From assembly GCA_024235255.1 (NCBI GenBank), contig JACKMT010000002.1, positions 1-64,000 of the forward strand: a DNA stretch of 64,000 bases, read 5' to 3'. The position numbers and the translations under genes were made by a program. Numbering within the stretch: position 1 is the stretch's first letter; each line of letters opens with the position of its first letter. Origin of the DNA: Chromatiaceae bacterium (GTDB lineage Bacteria > Pseudomonadota > Gammaproteobacteria > Chromatiales > Chromatiaceae). Positions 41,170 through 49,882 of this stretch are shown piece after piece. The notes under the pieces were generated by a model. That model worked only from the letters and a program-made list of their open reading frames with translations, was not told where the DNA came from and searched no databases.

Positions 41170-41838
41170 GTGAAAAGAATTGTCGTAGGTCTGATTTTAC
41201 TGTTGAGTTTCGTGCAACTGCAGGCAGCGAGCCGCTACGTCACCGATCAGTTTAAGGTCACCCTCAGGTCCGGCGAAAGCGCCACCCATAAAATCCTGCG
41301 CATGTTGCCGAGCGGCTACAAGTTGGAGTTGATCAGCGCGAATGCCGAAACCGGATACTCCCATGTCAGAACCGAAGATGGTACGACCGGTTACGTGCTG
41401 ACCCGGCAGTTGCTGGATACCCCGGTTGCACGCGACCGTCTGGCCATGGCGGAAAACCGGCTCAACGAGCTATTGCAGGAACCGGGCAAACTCTCTACCC
41501 AACTGGCCACGGCGCAGACCACAATGGCAACGCTCCAGGCCAGCTACGACACGCTATCCCAGGAGAAGGAGAAGCTGGACAACGAGCTGGAGACGATTCG
41601 CCGGACGGCATCCGATGCCATCCGCATCTCGAATGAACGCAACGAATTGCGCAAGCTGGTGGCGCAATTGACCCATCAGGTGGCCGAACTCAAACAGGAG
41701 AACCGGGAGCTGAACAATAACAGCAATCAGAAATGGTTCATGATCGGCGCCGGTATCATTATTTTGGGCATCATCATTGGATTGACGCTACCCCATCTGA
41801 GATTTCAGCGCCGCAAAAACAGTTGGGGCTCGCTGTAG
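41170..41838 (+). CDS. SH3-domain protein with C-terminal coiled coil (TIGR04211 family)
   Basis: A 222-residue envelope protein. The start is taken as GTG 41170, preceded by AGGGG, which gives a clean signal peptide (RIVVGLILLLSFVQLQA). A bacterial SH3 domain spans about 22-85 (YVTDQFKVTLRSGESATHKI). A coiled coil (about 95-180, Leu/Glu/Lys-rich) and one membrane helix with a basic tail (MIGAGIIILGIIIGLTL) follow. The family is common in gammaproteobacteria with no proven role. A TTG at 41140 is an alternative start. Confidence 0.85.
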   Translation: MKRIVVGLILLLSFVQLQAASRYVTDQFKVTLRSGESATHKILRMLPSGYKLELISANAETGYSHVRTEDGTTGYVLTRQLLDTPVARDRLAMAENRLNELLQEPGKLSTQLATAQTTMATLQASYDTLSQEKEKLDNELETIRRTASDAIRISNERNELRKLVAQLTHQVAELKQENRELNNNSNQKWFMIGAGIIILGIIIGLTLPHLRFQRRKNSWGSL

Positions 41839-41872
41839 ACCTAATTAGTGTAAATCCAGTAACTCTGTACAG

Positions 41873-41944
41873 CGTCATTCCGGCGGATGCCGGAATCCAG
41901 TAATGTGTTAAATTCCCTGGATCCTGGCATTCGCCAGGATGACG
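41873..41944. repeat. Paired palindromic repeat (REP/MITE-like)
   Basis: Two 28-base arms (41873-41900 and 41917-41944) are inverted copies of each other at 23 of 28 positions. Each arm contains its own palindrome (TTCCGGCGGATGCCGGAA and TCCTGGCATTCGCCAGGA). CGTCAT and CCAG mark the arm ends. Such repeats are scattered in proteobacterial genomes. It sits between two convergent genes and may also act as a terminator. Confidence 0.7.
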
Positions 41945-42036
41945 GCCTCTGTTCTAGTAACGTGATTCTGAACTGAAACTAAGTAGCGCGGACACTTTCC
42001 TGTCAGCCCAGGCAACCCGGATGGCAGCACCGCTCT

Positions 42037-43881
42037 CTATTTCAGCTGCGACAGATCCCGCACAGCGCCGTGTGCGGCGCTGGTGGTCAACGCAGCATAA
42101 GCCTGCAGCGCTTTGGATACTGTTCGTTCACGTGCAACCGGAAGCCAGGCGTTCTCCCGTCGCACCATTGCCTGGCGTCTCGCCGCCAGCATATCGTCGC
42201 TGACCGCGATATTGATGCTGCGTCCGGGAATATCTATTTCGATGATATCCCCCTCCTCCACCAGACCGATATTGCCGCCTTCCGCCGCCTCGGGCGAGCA
42301 GTGTCCGATAGAGAGGCCCGAAGTGCCGCCGGAAAAGCGTCCGTCGGTGATCAGCGCGCAGCTTTTACCCAGCCCCTTGGACTTGAGATAGCTGGTCGGG
42401 TAGAGCATCTCCTGCATGCCCGGCCCACCCTTAGGCCCTTCGTAACGGATCAACACCACATCGCCCGCCTGGATGCGATCCTCAAGAATCCCGGCCACCG
42501 CATCCTCCTGGCTCTCAAAGATCCGCGCCGGCCCGCTGAACTTTAGAATCGAAGCATCCACACCAGCGGTCTTAACGATACATCCCTCCAGCGCCAGATT
42601 GCCGTAGAGCACCGCCAGCCCGCCGTCCCGGCTGTAGGCGTGTTCCAGATTTCGAATACAGCCGTTGACCCGGTCCAGGTCTAGGTCGGGCCAGCGGGTC
42701 GCCTGGCTGAACGCCTCCTGGGTGGGGACACCGCCGGGTCCGGCGAGATAACGCGTGCGCACCTCCTCCTTCCGGCTGACTGCGATATCCCAGTCATCGA
42801 TCGACGCCCCTTGCGAGCTATGGTGTACGCAGCCCGCATCCCGGTGCAGCAGGCCGGCCCGGTCCAGCTCTCCGAGGATGGCGATCACACCGCCCGCCCG
42901 GTGCACATCCTCCATGTGATAAAGCTGGGTGGAAGGCGCCACCTTGCACAGATTGGGCACTTTGCGCGACAGCCGGTCGATATCGGCCATGGTGAAATTG
43001 ACCCCGCCCTCGTGCGCTGCCGCCAACAGGTGCAGCACCGTGTTGGTCGAACCACCCATCGCGATATCCAGCGACATGGCGTTTTCGAATGCCTCAAAGC
43101 TGGCGATACTGCGCGGCAACACCGCTGCATCGTCCTGTTCGTAGTAACGCTTCGCCAATTCCACCACGAGCCGCCCGGCCTGCAGAAACAGCGCCTTGCG
43201 GTCGGCATGGGTCGCCAGCAGCGAGCCGTTGCCCGGCAGACTGAGTCCGAGCGCCTCGGTCAGGCAGTTCATCGAGTTGGCGGTAAACATACCGGAGCAG
43301 GAGCCGCAGGTGGGGCAGGCGGAGCGCTCTATCGCTGCAACGTCTGCGTCGCTCTGCGCCGAATCCACCGCCGAAACCATGGCATCGACCAGATCCAGCT
43401 TGAGCTTCTTGCCGTGCAGCGAGGTTTTTCCCGACTCCATCGGGCCGCCGGAGACGAACACCGCCGGTATGTTGAGGCGCAGTGCAGCCATCAGCATGCC
43501 GGGCGTGATCTTGTCGCAGTTGGAGATGCACACCATGGCATCGGCGCAGTGTGCGTTGACCATATATTCAACCGAGTCGGCGATGATATCTCGCGACGGC
43601 AGCGAGTAGAGCATACCGCCGTGGCCCATCGCGATGCCGTCGTCGACGGCGATGGTATTGAACTCCTTGGCCACGCCGCCGGCCTGCTCGATTTCGCGCG
43701 CCACCAGCTGTCCGAGATCCTTCAGGTGGACGTGGCCCGGCACAAACTGGGTGAAGGAGTTGACCACTGCGACGATCGGCTTATCGAAATCTCCGTCCTT
43801 CATGCCGGTGGCACGCCAGAGCGCGCGGGCACCGGCCATGTTGCGGCCGTGGGTCGTGGTACGGGAACGGTATTGGGGCAT
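42037..43881 (-). CDS. ilvD: Dihydroxy-acid dehydratase
   Basis: An Fe-S enzyme of valine, leucine and isoleucine synthesis that dehydrates dihydroxy acids to 2-keto acids. It has 614 residues. MVCISNCDKITPGM and ACPTCGSCSGMFTANSMNC carry the cluster cysteines, and DGRFSGGTSGLSIGH is near the C-terminus. It has full length and no close partner gene; a single-gene unit is likely. Confidence 0.97.
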   Translation of the reverse strand: MPQYRSRTTTHGRNMAGARALWRATGMKDGDFDKPIVAVVNSFTQFVPGHVHLKDLGQLVAREIEQAGGVAKEFNTIAVDDGIAMGHGGMLYSLPSRDIIADSVEYMVNAHCADAMVCISNCDKITPGMLMAALRLNIPAVFVSGGPMESGKTSLHGKKLKLDLVDAMVSAVDSAQSDADVAAIERSACPTCGSCSGMFTANSMNCLTEALGLSLPGNGSLLATHADRKALFLQAGRLVVELAKRYYEQDDAAVLPRSIASFEAFENAMSLDIAMGGSTNTVLHLLAAAHEGGVNFTMADIDRLSRKVPNLCKVAPSTQLYHMEDVHRAGGVIAILGELDRAGLLHRDAGCVHHSSQGASIDDWDIAVSRKEEVRTRYLAGPGGVPTQEAFSQATRWPDLDLDRVNGCIRNLEHAYSRDGGLAVLYGNLALEGCIVKTAGVDASILKFSGPARIFESQEDAVAGILEDRIQAGDVVLIRYEGPKGGPGMQEMLYPTSYLKSKGLGKSCALITDGRFSGGTSGLSIGHCSPEAAEGGNIGLVEEGDIIEIDIPGRSINIAVSDDMLAARRQAMVRRENAWLPVARERTVSKALQAYAALTTSAAHGAVRDLSQLK

Positions 43882-44041
43882 GACTCTCTCCGGCTATCGT
43901 GACTGATACTGAGAATTATCCACGAAATACGGACATCAGGCACCCTGTCAGATATACGGGGTAACCCTGGGATTCCACGAGGCGGGTAAAAATAGGACTA
44001 TAATCCGACGATACCGTGCATAGCCTGTTCCAGGAGTCCGA

Positions 44042-44620
44042 ATGACCTCTAAAAGCGATTTAACCAAGCAGCGGATCATCCAGGCCGCCAACCAGCTCTT
44101 CTATCGCAAAGGCTTCAGCCAAACTTCGTTCTCGGACGTCGTTGCTGAGGCGGATGTTCCGCGCGGCAACATTTATTACTACTTCAAATCCAAGGAAGAT
44201 ATCCTCAAAGCGGTTATCCGCTACCGGCTGGATACCATATCGGGCATGCTGACCGAGTGGGACAAGAGCATCAAAGAGCCGCAGAAGCGGCTGGAACGTT
44301 TCGTCAAGATCATGTACGACAGTACACCGGCACTGCTGCGCTCCGGCTGTCCGATGGGAACACTCGCCATGGAGTTTGCCAAAGGCGAGCAGGAGCTCAG
44401 AGAGCAGGCAAAAAAGCTGTTCGATATTTTTCAACGCTGGCTGGTCAATCAGTTCAGGGATATGGGGTATGCGGACGAAGCGCACGACCTCTCGCTGCAG
44501 TTGTTGGCGCGGGGACAGGGATTGATCGTGGTCTCCCAGGTTTACCAGGATCCAGGCTTCCTTGAGCGCGGCACCCAGGAACTCAACCGCTGGATCGATG
44601 AACTGGCACGCTATGCCTGA
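44042..44620 (+). CDS. TetR-family transcriptional regulator
   Basis: A 192-residue regulator with an N-terminal helix-turn-helix (ANQLFYRKGFSQTSFSDVVA, then VPRGNIYYYFKSKEDIL). The helical ligand domain has the TetR_C-like pattern RSGCPMGTLAMEFA, with a cysteine near residue 102. Its stop overlaps the argE start by 8 bp. The overlap suggests co-transcription, but a regulatory link to arginine synthesis is not implied. Acyl or toxic small molecules are typical ligands. Confidence 0.9.
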   Translation: MTSKSDLTKQRIIQAANQLFYRKGFSQTSFSDVVAEADVPRGNIYYYFKSKEDILKAVIRYRLDTISGMLTEWDKSIKEPQKRLERFVKIMYDSTPALLRSGCPMGTLAMEFAKGEQELREQAKKLFDIFQRWLVNQFRDMGYADEAHDLSLQLLARGQGLIVVSQVYQDPGFLERGTQELNRWIDELARYA

Positions 44621-45764
44621 ACTATCTTTTTCCCTCGAATCAATGCTCGGGAGGCTGATCGCCTCGCCTTCGGTAAGCAGCATTAACGCCGGCTGGGACC
44701 AGACCAACCAAGGCGTCATAGAACATCTTTCAACTTGGTTTGAGCAGCTTGGGTTTGCCGTCGAAGTGCTGCCGGTGGCGGGCGCTTCGGGCAAATTCAA
44801 TCTGGTCGCAAGCGCCGGGAGCGGCCCCAACGGACTGATTCTCTCGGGACACACCGATACGGTCCCTTTCGATGAAGCGCTGTGGCACAGCGATCCGTTG
44901 CGGTTGACCGAACGGGACAACCGCTACTACGGTCTGGGCACCTCCGACATGAAGGCTTTTTTCGCGCTGGTAATCGAAGCCTTGCAAGAGCTGGACCTGC
45001 ACCGTCTCAAGCAGCCTTTGGTGATACTGGCCACCGCCGACGAAGAGAGCACCATGTGTGGTGCCCAAGCCCTGGTGGAGAGCGCGCGTCATTTCGGCCG
45101 CCACGCCCTGATCGGTGAACCCACCGGTCTGCGTCCGGTGAGAATGCACAAGGGCATCTCGATGGAGACCATCCGCCTGCACGGGCGCTCCGGACACTCC
45201 AGCAATCCGGCGCTGGGCGTCAGCGCGCTGGAAGGCATGCACCTGGTCATCGGAGAGATCCTGGCGTGGCGCCGGGAGCTGCAGTCCCGTTACCGCAATC
45301 CGCTGTTTGAGGTCGATGTGCCCACGCTCAATCTCGGGCACATCCACGGCGGCGACAATCCCAACCGGATCTGCGGCCAGTGCGAACTGCAGATCGACCT
45401 GCGCCCGCTGCCTGGCATGCAGCTCGATGCGCTGCGGGGCGAACTTGCCGCGCGACTGGAGCAGCTGCTAGACAAGAGCGAGCTGAAGCTGGAACTGATC
45501 GCCTCCTTCGCAGGCATCCCGGCCATGGAGACAGACGCCGACGCGGCGATCGTGCGCACCGCCGAAGCGCTCACCGGATACCCCGCAGGAGCCGTTGCGT
45601 TCGGCACCGAGGCACCCTATCTGAACAGGCTCGGCGCAGAGAGCATCATTCTCGGTCCCGGTGACATCGACCAGGCGCATCAGCCGGATGAGTATCTCGG
45701 CTTGGAGCGGATACAGCCAATGATCGATATTCTGCAGCAGCTGATAAAGCGTTTCTGCCTGTGA
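44613..45764 (+). CDS. argE: Acetylornithine deacetylase
   Basis: An M20-family zinc hydrolase that frees ornithine from N-acetylornithine in the linear arginine pathway. It has 383 residues with the start at MPELSFSLESML. Metal and catalytic motifs are LSGHTDTVPFD, GLGTSDMKAFFA, ATADEESTMCGA and IGEPTGLRP. The end has GPGDIDQAHQPDEYLGLE. It overlaps the TetR gene. argA lies 0.7 kb downstream on the same strand, so both acetyl-cycle-independent enzymes are nearby. Confidence 0.93.
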   Translation: MPELSFSLESMLGRLIASPSVSSINAGWDQTNQGVIEHLSTWFEQLGFAVEVLPVAGASGKFNLVASAGSGPNGLILSGHTDTVPFDEALWHSDPLRLTERDNRYYGLGTSDMKAFFALVIEALQELDLHRLKQPLVILATADEESTMCGAQALVESARHFGRHALIGEPTGLRPVRMHKGISMETIRLHGRSGHSSNPALGVSALEGMHLVIGEILAWRRELQSRYRNPLFEVDVPTLNLGHIHGGDNPNRICGQCELQIDLRPLPGMQLDALRGELAARLEQLLDKSELKLELIASFAGIPAMETDADAAIVRTAEALTGYPAGAVAFGTEAPYLNRLGAESIILGPGDIDQAHQPDEYLGLERIQPMIDILQQLIKRFCL

Positions 45765-45796
45765 CAGAAAGTGATATGAGGTCGGCGCCTGTTCTG

Positions 45797-46231
45797 TTAC
45801 CGGCCCTGAATCGGGTGCGGCAGTTTCAACTGCGTTCCCGGCTTCAGGCCATTGCGTTCGAACCAACCCATATTCATCTCCAGCGCGTATATCGCCGGGC
45901 GAAGGGAGGTGTGGATCTGCCTGCCGCCATCCGGCCACATAGAGACAGTGTTGATCAATATGCCCTGGGCATCGAAGAAACCGACATCGAGAGGGATCAG
46001 GGTGTTAAGCATCCAGATATCCAGCATTTCCGGGTATGGGTAGACCATCAGCATGCCTTGATCCTCTCCCAGTTCGCTGCGCCGCATCAGACCCTGGCGC
46101 CGTGCTTCCGGCGTGCTGGCCAATTCGACCATCGCCTGCACCTGGCCGACCTCAATCGCAATCCGCTCCCTGCCATCGCATCCCGACAACAGACAGCATC
46201 CCAGCAACAGCAAACAAACCCGAATATTCAT
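45797..46231 (-). CDS. DUF192 lipoprotein
   Basis: A 144-residue protein with a lipobox (LLLGCCLLSGC; Cys about residue 18). A DUF192 domain follows (EARRQGLMRRSELGEDQGML, then LDIWMLNTLIPLDVGFFDAQ, then ALEMNMGWFERNGLKPG). The family is widespread and has no firm function. The start is placed at 46231 to give the signal peptide; the frame is open upstream without a signal. Confidence 0.88.
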   Translation of the reverse strand: MNIRVCLLLLGCCLLSGCDGRERIAIEVGQVQAMVELASTPEARRQGLMRRSELGEDQGMLMVYPYPEMLDIWMLNTLIPLDVGFFDAQGILINTVSMWPDGGRQIHTSLRPAIYALEMNMGWFERNGLKPGTQLKLPHPIQGR

Positions 46232-46419
46232 CACGCTTCGGCACGAAAAAAATTTTAACTGCACTCTACCTGGAACCGAAAAACCCAGCCGGCACTTTAT
46301 CAATAAGCGTCGGCAGTTTAAATTAACGCCCGTGCTGAAAGAAAATCCCCTCTCCATGGAGAGGGCGTTCCCGGACGGACAGATATGGTATTCATGCTCA
46401 ATCGGCAAAAGGACTCAGG

Positions 46420-47757
46420 TTGGTGGCAATAAAGAGAAACAGGCTGCGCGATCCCTTCGTTGATTGGTTTCGTGCTTCATCGCCCTACATTCATGCCCAT
46501 CGGGGCTGCATCTTCGTCATCGCCTTTGGCGGTGAAGCACTGACGGACGGCAGCTTCGCCAGCCTGGCGCACGATTTTGCACTGCTCAACGGGCTGGGTA
46601 TACAACTGGTACTGGTGCACGGTGCCAGACCTCAGATCGAGGAGCGGCTGCGGCTGCGCAATGCGGAGATGCAGATTGTCAACGGCCTGCGCGTCACGGA
46701 CAGCGTCGCTCTGGCCTGTGTCAAGGAGGCCGCAGGCGCAGTACGGGTGGAGATCGAGGCGCTGCTCTCGATGGGGCTGACCAACTCACCCATGGCGGGG
46801 ATCAAAATCCGCGTCGCCTCGGGGAACTTCGTTACCGCCCGCCCGCTGGGTGTGCACAATGGCGTCGACTACTGCCACACCGGCCAGGTACGGCGCATCG
46901 ATGCCGACGCTATCCGCCAGCTGGTAGAGAACGGCGCCATTGCGCTGATACCCCCGCTTGGCTACTCGCCGACGGGAGAGGTGTTCAATCTCAGCGCCGC
47001 CGATGTCGCCGGTTCGGTGGCCTCGGCGCTTGGCGCAGATAAACTTATCCTGCTGATTGAAGAGCAGGGCATCAAGGATAACCGGGGGAGAATTCTTACC
47101 AACGTCGTTCCCGACGAACTGGAGGCGATCCTCAGCCGGCGCCGGCAGATTACCGATGAGCTGAGGCAGAGCCTGCTCAGCGCCATCCACTGTTGCCGCA
47201 ACGGCGTGAAACGGGTGCATCTGCTCAGCCGGGGGATGGATGGCGTGCTGCTAAAGGAGCTGTTCAGCCGCAACGGCGTCGGCACCATGCTGACTGCAAA
47301 GCATTATGAGGCCATCAGAACCGCCTCCATCGATGACGTTGGCGGCATCCTGGAACTGCTCACGCCGCTGGAGGAGCGAGGTATTCTGGTACGGCGTTCG
47401 CGGGAGCTGCTGGAGACAGAGATCGAGCGCTTCTCGGTGGTTGAGCTGGATGGCATGATCATCGGATGTGCAGCGCTCTACCCATACCATCCGGAGCAGA
47501 TGGCGGAGTTGGCGTGCGTCGCGGTGCATGCGGATTACAGCAACAGCGGACGGGGCGACAGACTGCTCGGTCACATGGAGCAGCGCGCCTTGGAAGCGGG
47601 AATCGGGAGACTGTTTGTGCTTACCACCCAGACTACGCACTGGTTCCGCGAGCGTGGATTCGAACCGATGCCGGTCGATCAGCTGCCTATGGCAAAGCGT
47701 GGACTGTACAACTATCAGCGCAACTCGAAGGTTCTGCTCAAGCGGCTGGATGGTTAG
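46420..47757 (+). CDS. argA: N-acetylglutamate synthase
   Basis: The first enzyme of arginine synthesis. It has 445 residues: an amino-acid kinase-like domain (about 25-285, VIAFGGEALTDGSFASLAHD, LVLVHGARPQIEERL) that binds arginine as inhibitor. A GNAT acetyltransferase domain follows (about 300-440, ELACVAVHADYSNSGRGDRL, FVLTTQTTHWFRERGF). The start is TTG 46420 or GTG 46423, with AGGA at good spacing. Its stop overlaps the end of the convergent VPLPA-CTERM gene by 4 bp. Confidence 0.95.
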   Translation: MVAIKRNRLRDPFVDWFRASSPYIHAHRGCIFVIAFGGEALTDGSFASLAHDFALLNGLGIQLVLVHGARPQIEERLRLRNAEMQIVNGLRVTDSVALACVKEAAGAVRVEIEALLSMGLTNSPMAGIKIRVASGNFVTARPLGVHNGVDYCHTGQVRRIDADAIRQLVENGAIALIPPLGYSPTGEVFNLSAADVAGSVASALGADKLILLIEEQGIKDNRGRILTNVVPDELEAILSRRRQITDELRQSLLSAIHCCRNGVKRVHLLSRGMDGVLLKELFSRNGVGTMLTAKHYEAIRTASIDDVGGILELLTPLEERGILVRRSRELLETEIERFSVVELDGMIIGCAALYPYHPEQMAELACVAVHADYSNSGRGDRLLGHMEQRALEAGIGRLFVLTTQTTHWFRERGFEPMPVDQLPMAKRGLYNYQRNSKVLLKRLDG

Positions 47758-48365
47758 TGCTGGCCTGTTTCAAGCGTCTTGCGTTTTTTTACCACTCCCG
47801 CCAGCGCAATCAAGCCACTGCCGAACAACCAGGCCGCTGCAGGAACGGGTACTGCGGATACCTGTATAGCCGCGCTTCCAAAGTCTACAACTTGTAGAGA
47901 AAAAGTACTGCTGGAAATAAATTCACCGCCTTTCGACGGATCTGTCGTGACGGCCAACGAGAGAGCACTGGAACCTACAGCGGTAGCCTGAAAAGTCAGC
48001 GTACCGATTACTTCAGGGCCGGTAATACCAGCGAAGCTGCCAAAGGCCAGGCCCTCCAGTTTGCTTTGCAGTGGATCCGCGTTTAGAACCAGATTCGGAA
48101 GCCGGTTAAAGGATGGATCCAACGAAGGAGCCACGCCAAAATCAAACGAGCTGAAATTGAGCGCGGAAGAGTCGAAAAAAATATCCAACCCGCCGCCAAG
48201 CGTGGCATCACCAGTGAAATCGATGCGCAGATCAACCGAGAAGGTCCCGTTGAGATCCGCGTTTATCAATGTCTCACCGAAGGAAACTGTACCTGCGTGA
48301 GAGGCGGTCGCCGCCAGCATTAGGATGCCGAATATAGACCCTATAAGCACACGTCCGGACATCAC
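47754..48365 (-). CDS. VPLPA-CTERM protein with cohesin-like domain
   Basis: A 203-residue secreted protein with a signal peptide (VLIGSIFGILMLAATASHA). A beta-sandwich of the cohesin/cadherin-like type covers about 25-165 (VDLRIDFTGDATLGGGLDIF, then GLAFGSFAGITGPEVIGTLT). The exosortase signal is VPVPAAAWLFGSGLIALAGV followed by KKRK. GGAGAG lies 8 bases before the ATG. It should be processed by an exosortase encoded elsewhere. A -24/-12 promoter lies 139 bp upstream. Confidence 0.88.
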   Translation of the reverse strand: MMSGRVLIGSIFGILMLAATASHAGTVSFGETLINADLNGTFSVDLRIDFTGDATLGGGLDIFFDSSALNFSSFDFGVAPSLDPSFNRLPNLVLNADPLQSKLEGLAFGSFAGITGPEVIGTLTFQATAVGSSALSLAVTTDPSKGGEFISSSTFSLQVVDFGSAAIQVSAVPVPAAAWLFGSGLIALAGVVKKRKTLETGQH

Positions 48366-48503
48366 TGAAACTCTCCGCTAATCACCGACATGAATTAAGC
48401 TACCTTTATAATCTCGAACCCGGACCGGTGCACCTGCTAGCACTACAGAAACTGTGATATTTCGCCCAAGCTGGATGAACGAATACCTTGTCTAGCAACC
48501 AAC

Positions 48504-48519
48504 GGCAATAAACATGCCA
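48504..48519 (-). promoter_or_regulatory. Predicted sigma-54 promoter of the second VPLPA-CTERM gene
   Basis: On the minus strand TGGCATGTTTATTGCC matches TGGCACG-N4-TTGCA closely, with GG and GC ten bases apart. Transcription would start near 48492, giving a leader of about 127 bases. Confidence 0.72.
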
Positions 48520-48695
48520 CTGATTAAATACAGCTTATAATACAACAAGTTAATTACTACCTGCTCTATTTTTTAACGCAGCCTACAGAACAATTGTATA
48601 AATTTCTGACAGCTGCACTGATAGCGCGGGTCAATATATTTCAGCGCGACGGGAGCGCTTCGCGGGTTAACATATGCCTGCCGCAAGAATCGAAA

Positions 48696-49607
48696 TCAGC
48701 GCTCCCGGTTGTCACTGACGTTCTGCGCCTCGCTCAGGACAAAATTGCGGAAGGCTCGGCTGGGAGGTGACATCCGCTTGCGCTTGCGGTACACAAGATA
48801 CCATTGCCGTTCGATCGGAAAACTCTCCACATCGAGCATGACCAACCTCCCGGTTTCCAACTCCAGTTCGATGGTGTGAGCGGAGACTATCCCCAGGCCA
48901 AGGCCGGCCCTGACCGCCTGTTTTATCGCCTCGTTGCGCGTCATCTGCATACCCTGACGAATGGTAAGCTGGTGCTCCTGGAAAAAACGCTCCATCGCCT
49001 GACGGGTTCCGGAGCCCGGTTCACGCATGACAAATATCTCTTCGGCCAGGCGCTCGAGCGAAATTTGCCGTTTACCGTTCAAAGGGTGGCCTGGCGGCGC
49101 CACCACCACCAGCGGATTCTGCATGAATGCTTCCGATTCCACCTCGACACTATCCGGCGGTTGCCCCATCAACACCATGTCGACGGCGTTGGCCACCAGC
49201 AGCTGAATAAGACGTTCCCGATTCGCGACATCAAGTTCCAGGTCTATACCCGGATACGCTTTGTGGAATGCAGCCATCAGGCGTGGCGCAAAATAGTTGA
49301 CGGTGCTGGCCACTGCAACGTGCAGATGACCGCGGTTGAGTCCCTTCAAGGACTCCAGCACCTCCTCCATCTCGGTCAGGTAGCGATTGATGCCCTGGCT
49401 GTAGTGGTAAACCTCTCTACCCACTTCGGTCAGATTTACCTGCTTCCCCAGCTTTTCGAACAGCGGCAATCCGACCGACTCTTCAAGCTGACGGATCTGC
49501 ATGGATACCGCCGGCTGACTCAAATGTAACTCCTCTGCCGCCCGGGTAAAGCTCAGGTTGCGCGCAACCGATTCGAATAACGAAAGCTGCCGAAAAGTAA
49601 CGTTCAT
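48696..49607 (-). CDS. LysR-family regulator, CbbR-like
   Basis: A 303-residue regulator. The N-terminal helix-turn-helix is VARNLSFTRAAEELHLSQPA. The effector domain (about 90-295) contains LHVAVASTVNYFAPRLMAAF and MREPGSGTRQAMERFF, both typical of CbbR, the activator of Calvin-cycle operons. No RuBisCO genes lie in the window, so the target may be distant. It could instead be a related LysR regulator of carbon or nitrogen genes. Confidence 0.88.
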   Translation of the reverse strand: MNVTFRQLSLFESVARNLSFTRAAEELHLSQPAVSMQIRQLEESVGLPLFEKLGKQVNLTEVGREVYHYSQGINRYLTEMEEVLESLKGLNRGHLHVAVASTVNYFAPRLMAAFHKAYPGIDLELDVANRERLIQLLVANAVDMVLMGQPPDSVEVESEAFMQNPLVVVAPPGHPLNGKRQISLERLAEEIFVMREPGSGTRQAMERFFQEHQLTIRQGMQMTRNEAIKQAVRAGLGLGIVSAHTIELELETGRLVMLDVESFPIERQWYLVYRKRKRMSPPSRAFRNFVLSEAQNVSDNRER

Positions 49608-49783
49608 ACACTCTACCCTGTTCGATCGCCAGCCACACGAAGTGGCAGCCGATCCATCGTTACATAAGAAGTTACTAATTTATTTTCCCCAAGTATCAGG
49701 AAATAATTATACCTGCAAAATCCTTCCGGGATAGCAGCTTGTTTAATGCAGTGACGCTCAGCTGTTTTCACTCTGAAGGAGCA

Positions 49784-49822
49784 GAAAAAAAGAGAAGCCC
49801 CTGCCGCTTGGCAGAGGCTTCT
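49784..49822 (-). terminator. Intrinsic terminator after the chemoreceptor gene
   Basis: On the minus strand AGAAGCC-CTGCC pairs with GGCAG-GGCTTCT around a short loop and is followed by CTTTTTTTT. It lies 60 bp after the chemoreceptor stop, the expected place. Confidence 0.88.
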
Positions 49823-49882
49823 TGCCCATTGAAGAGACCTGATATCGCTACCAGGAAGCGGCAATTACAGTGCGGCTTCCGG

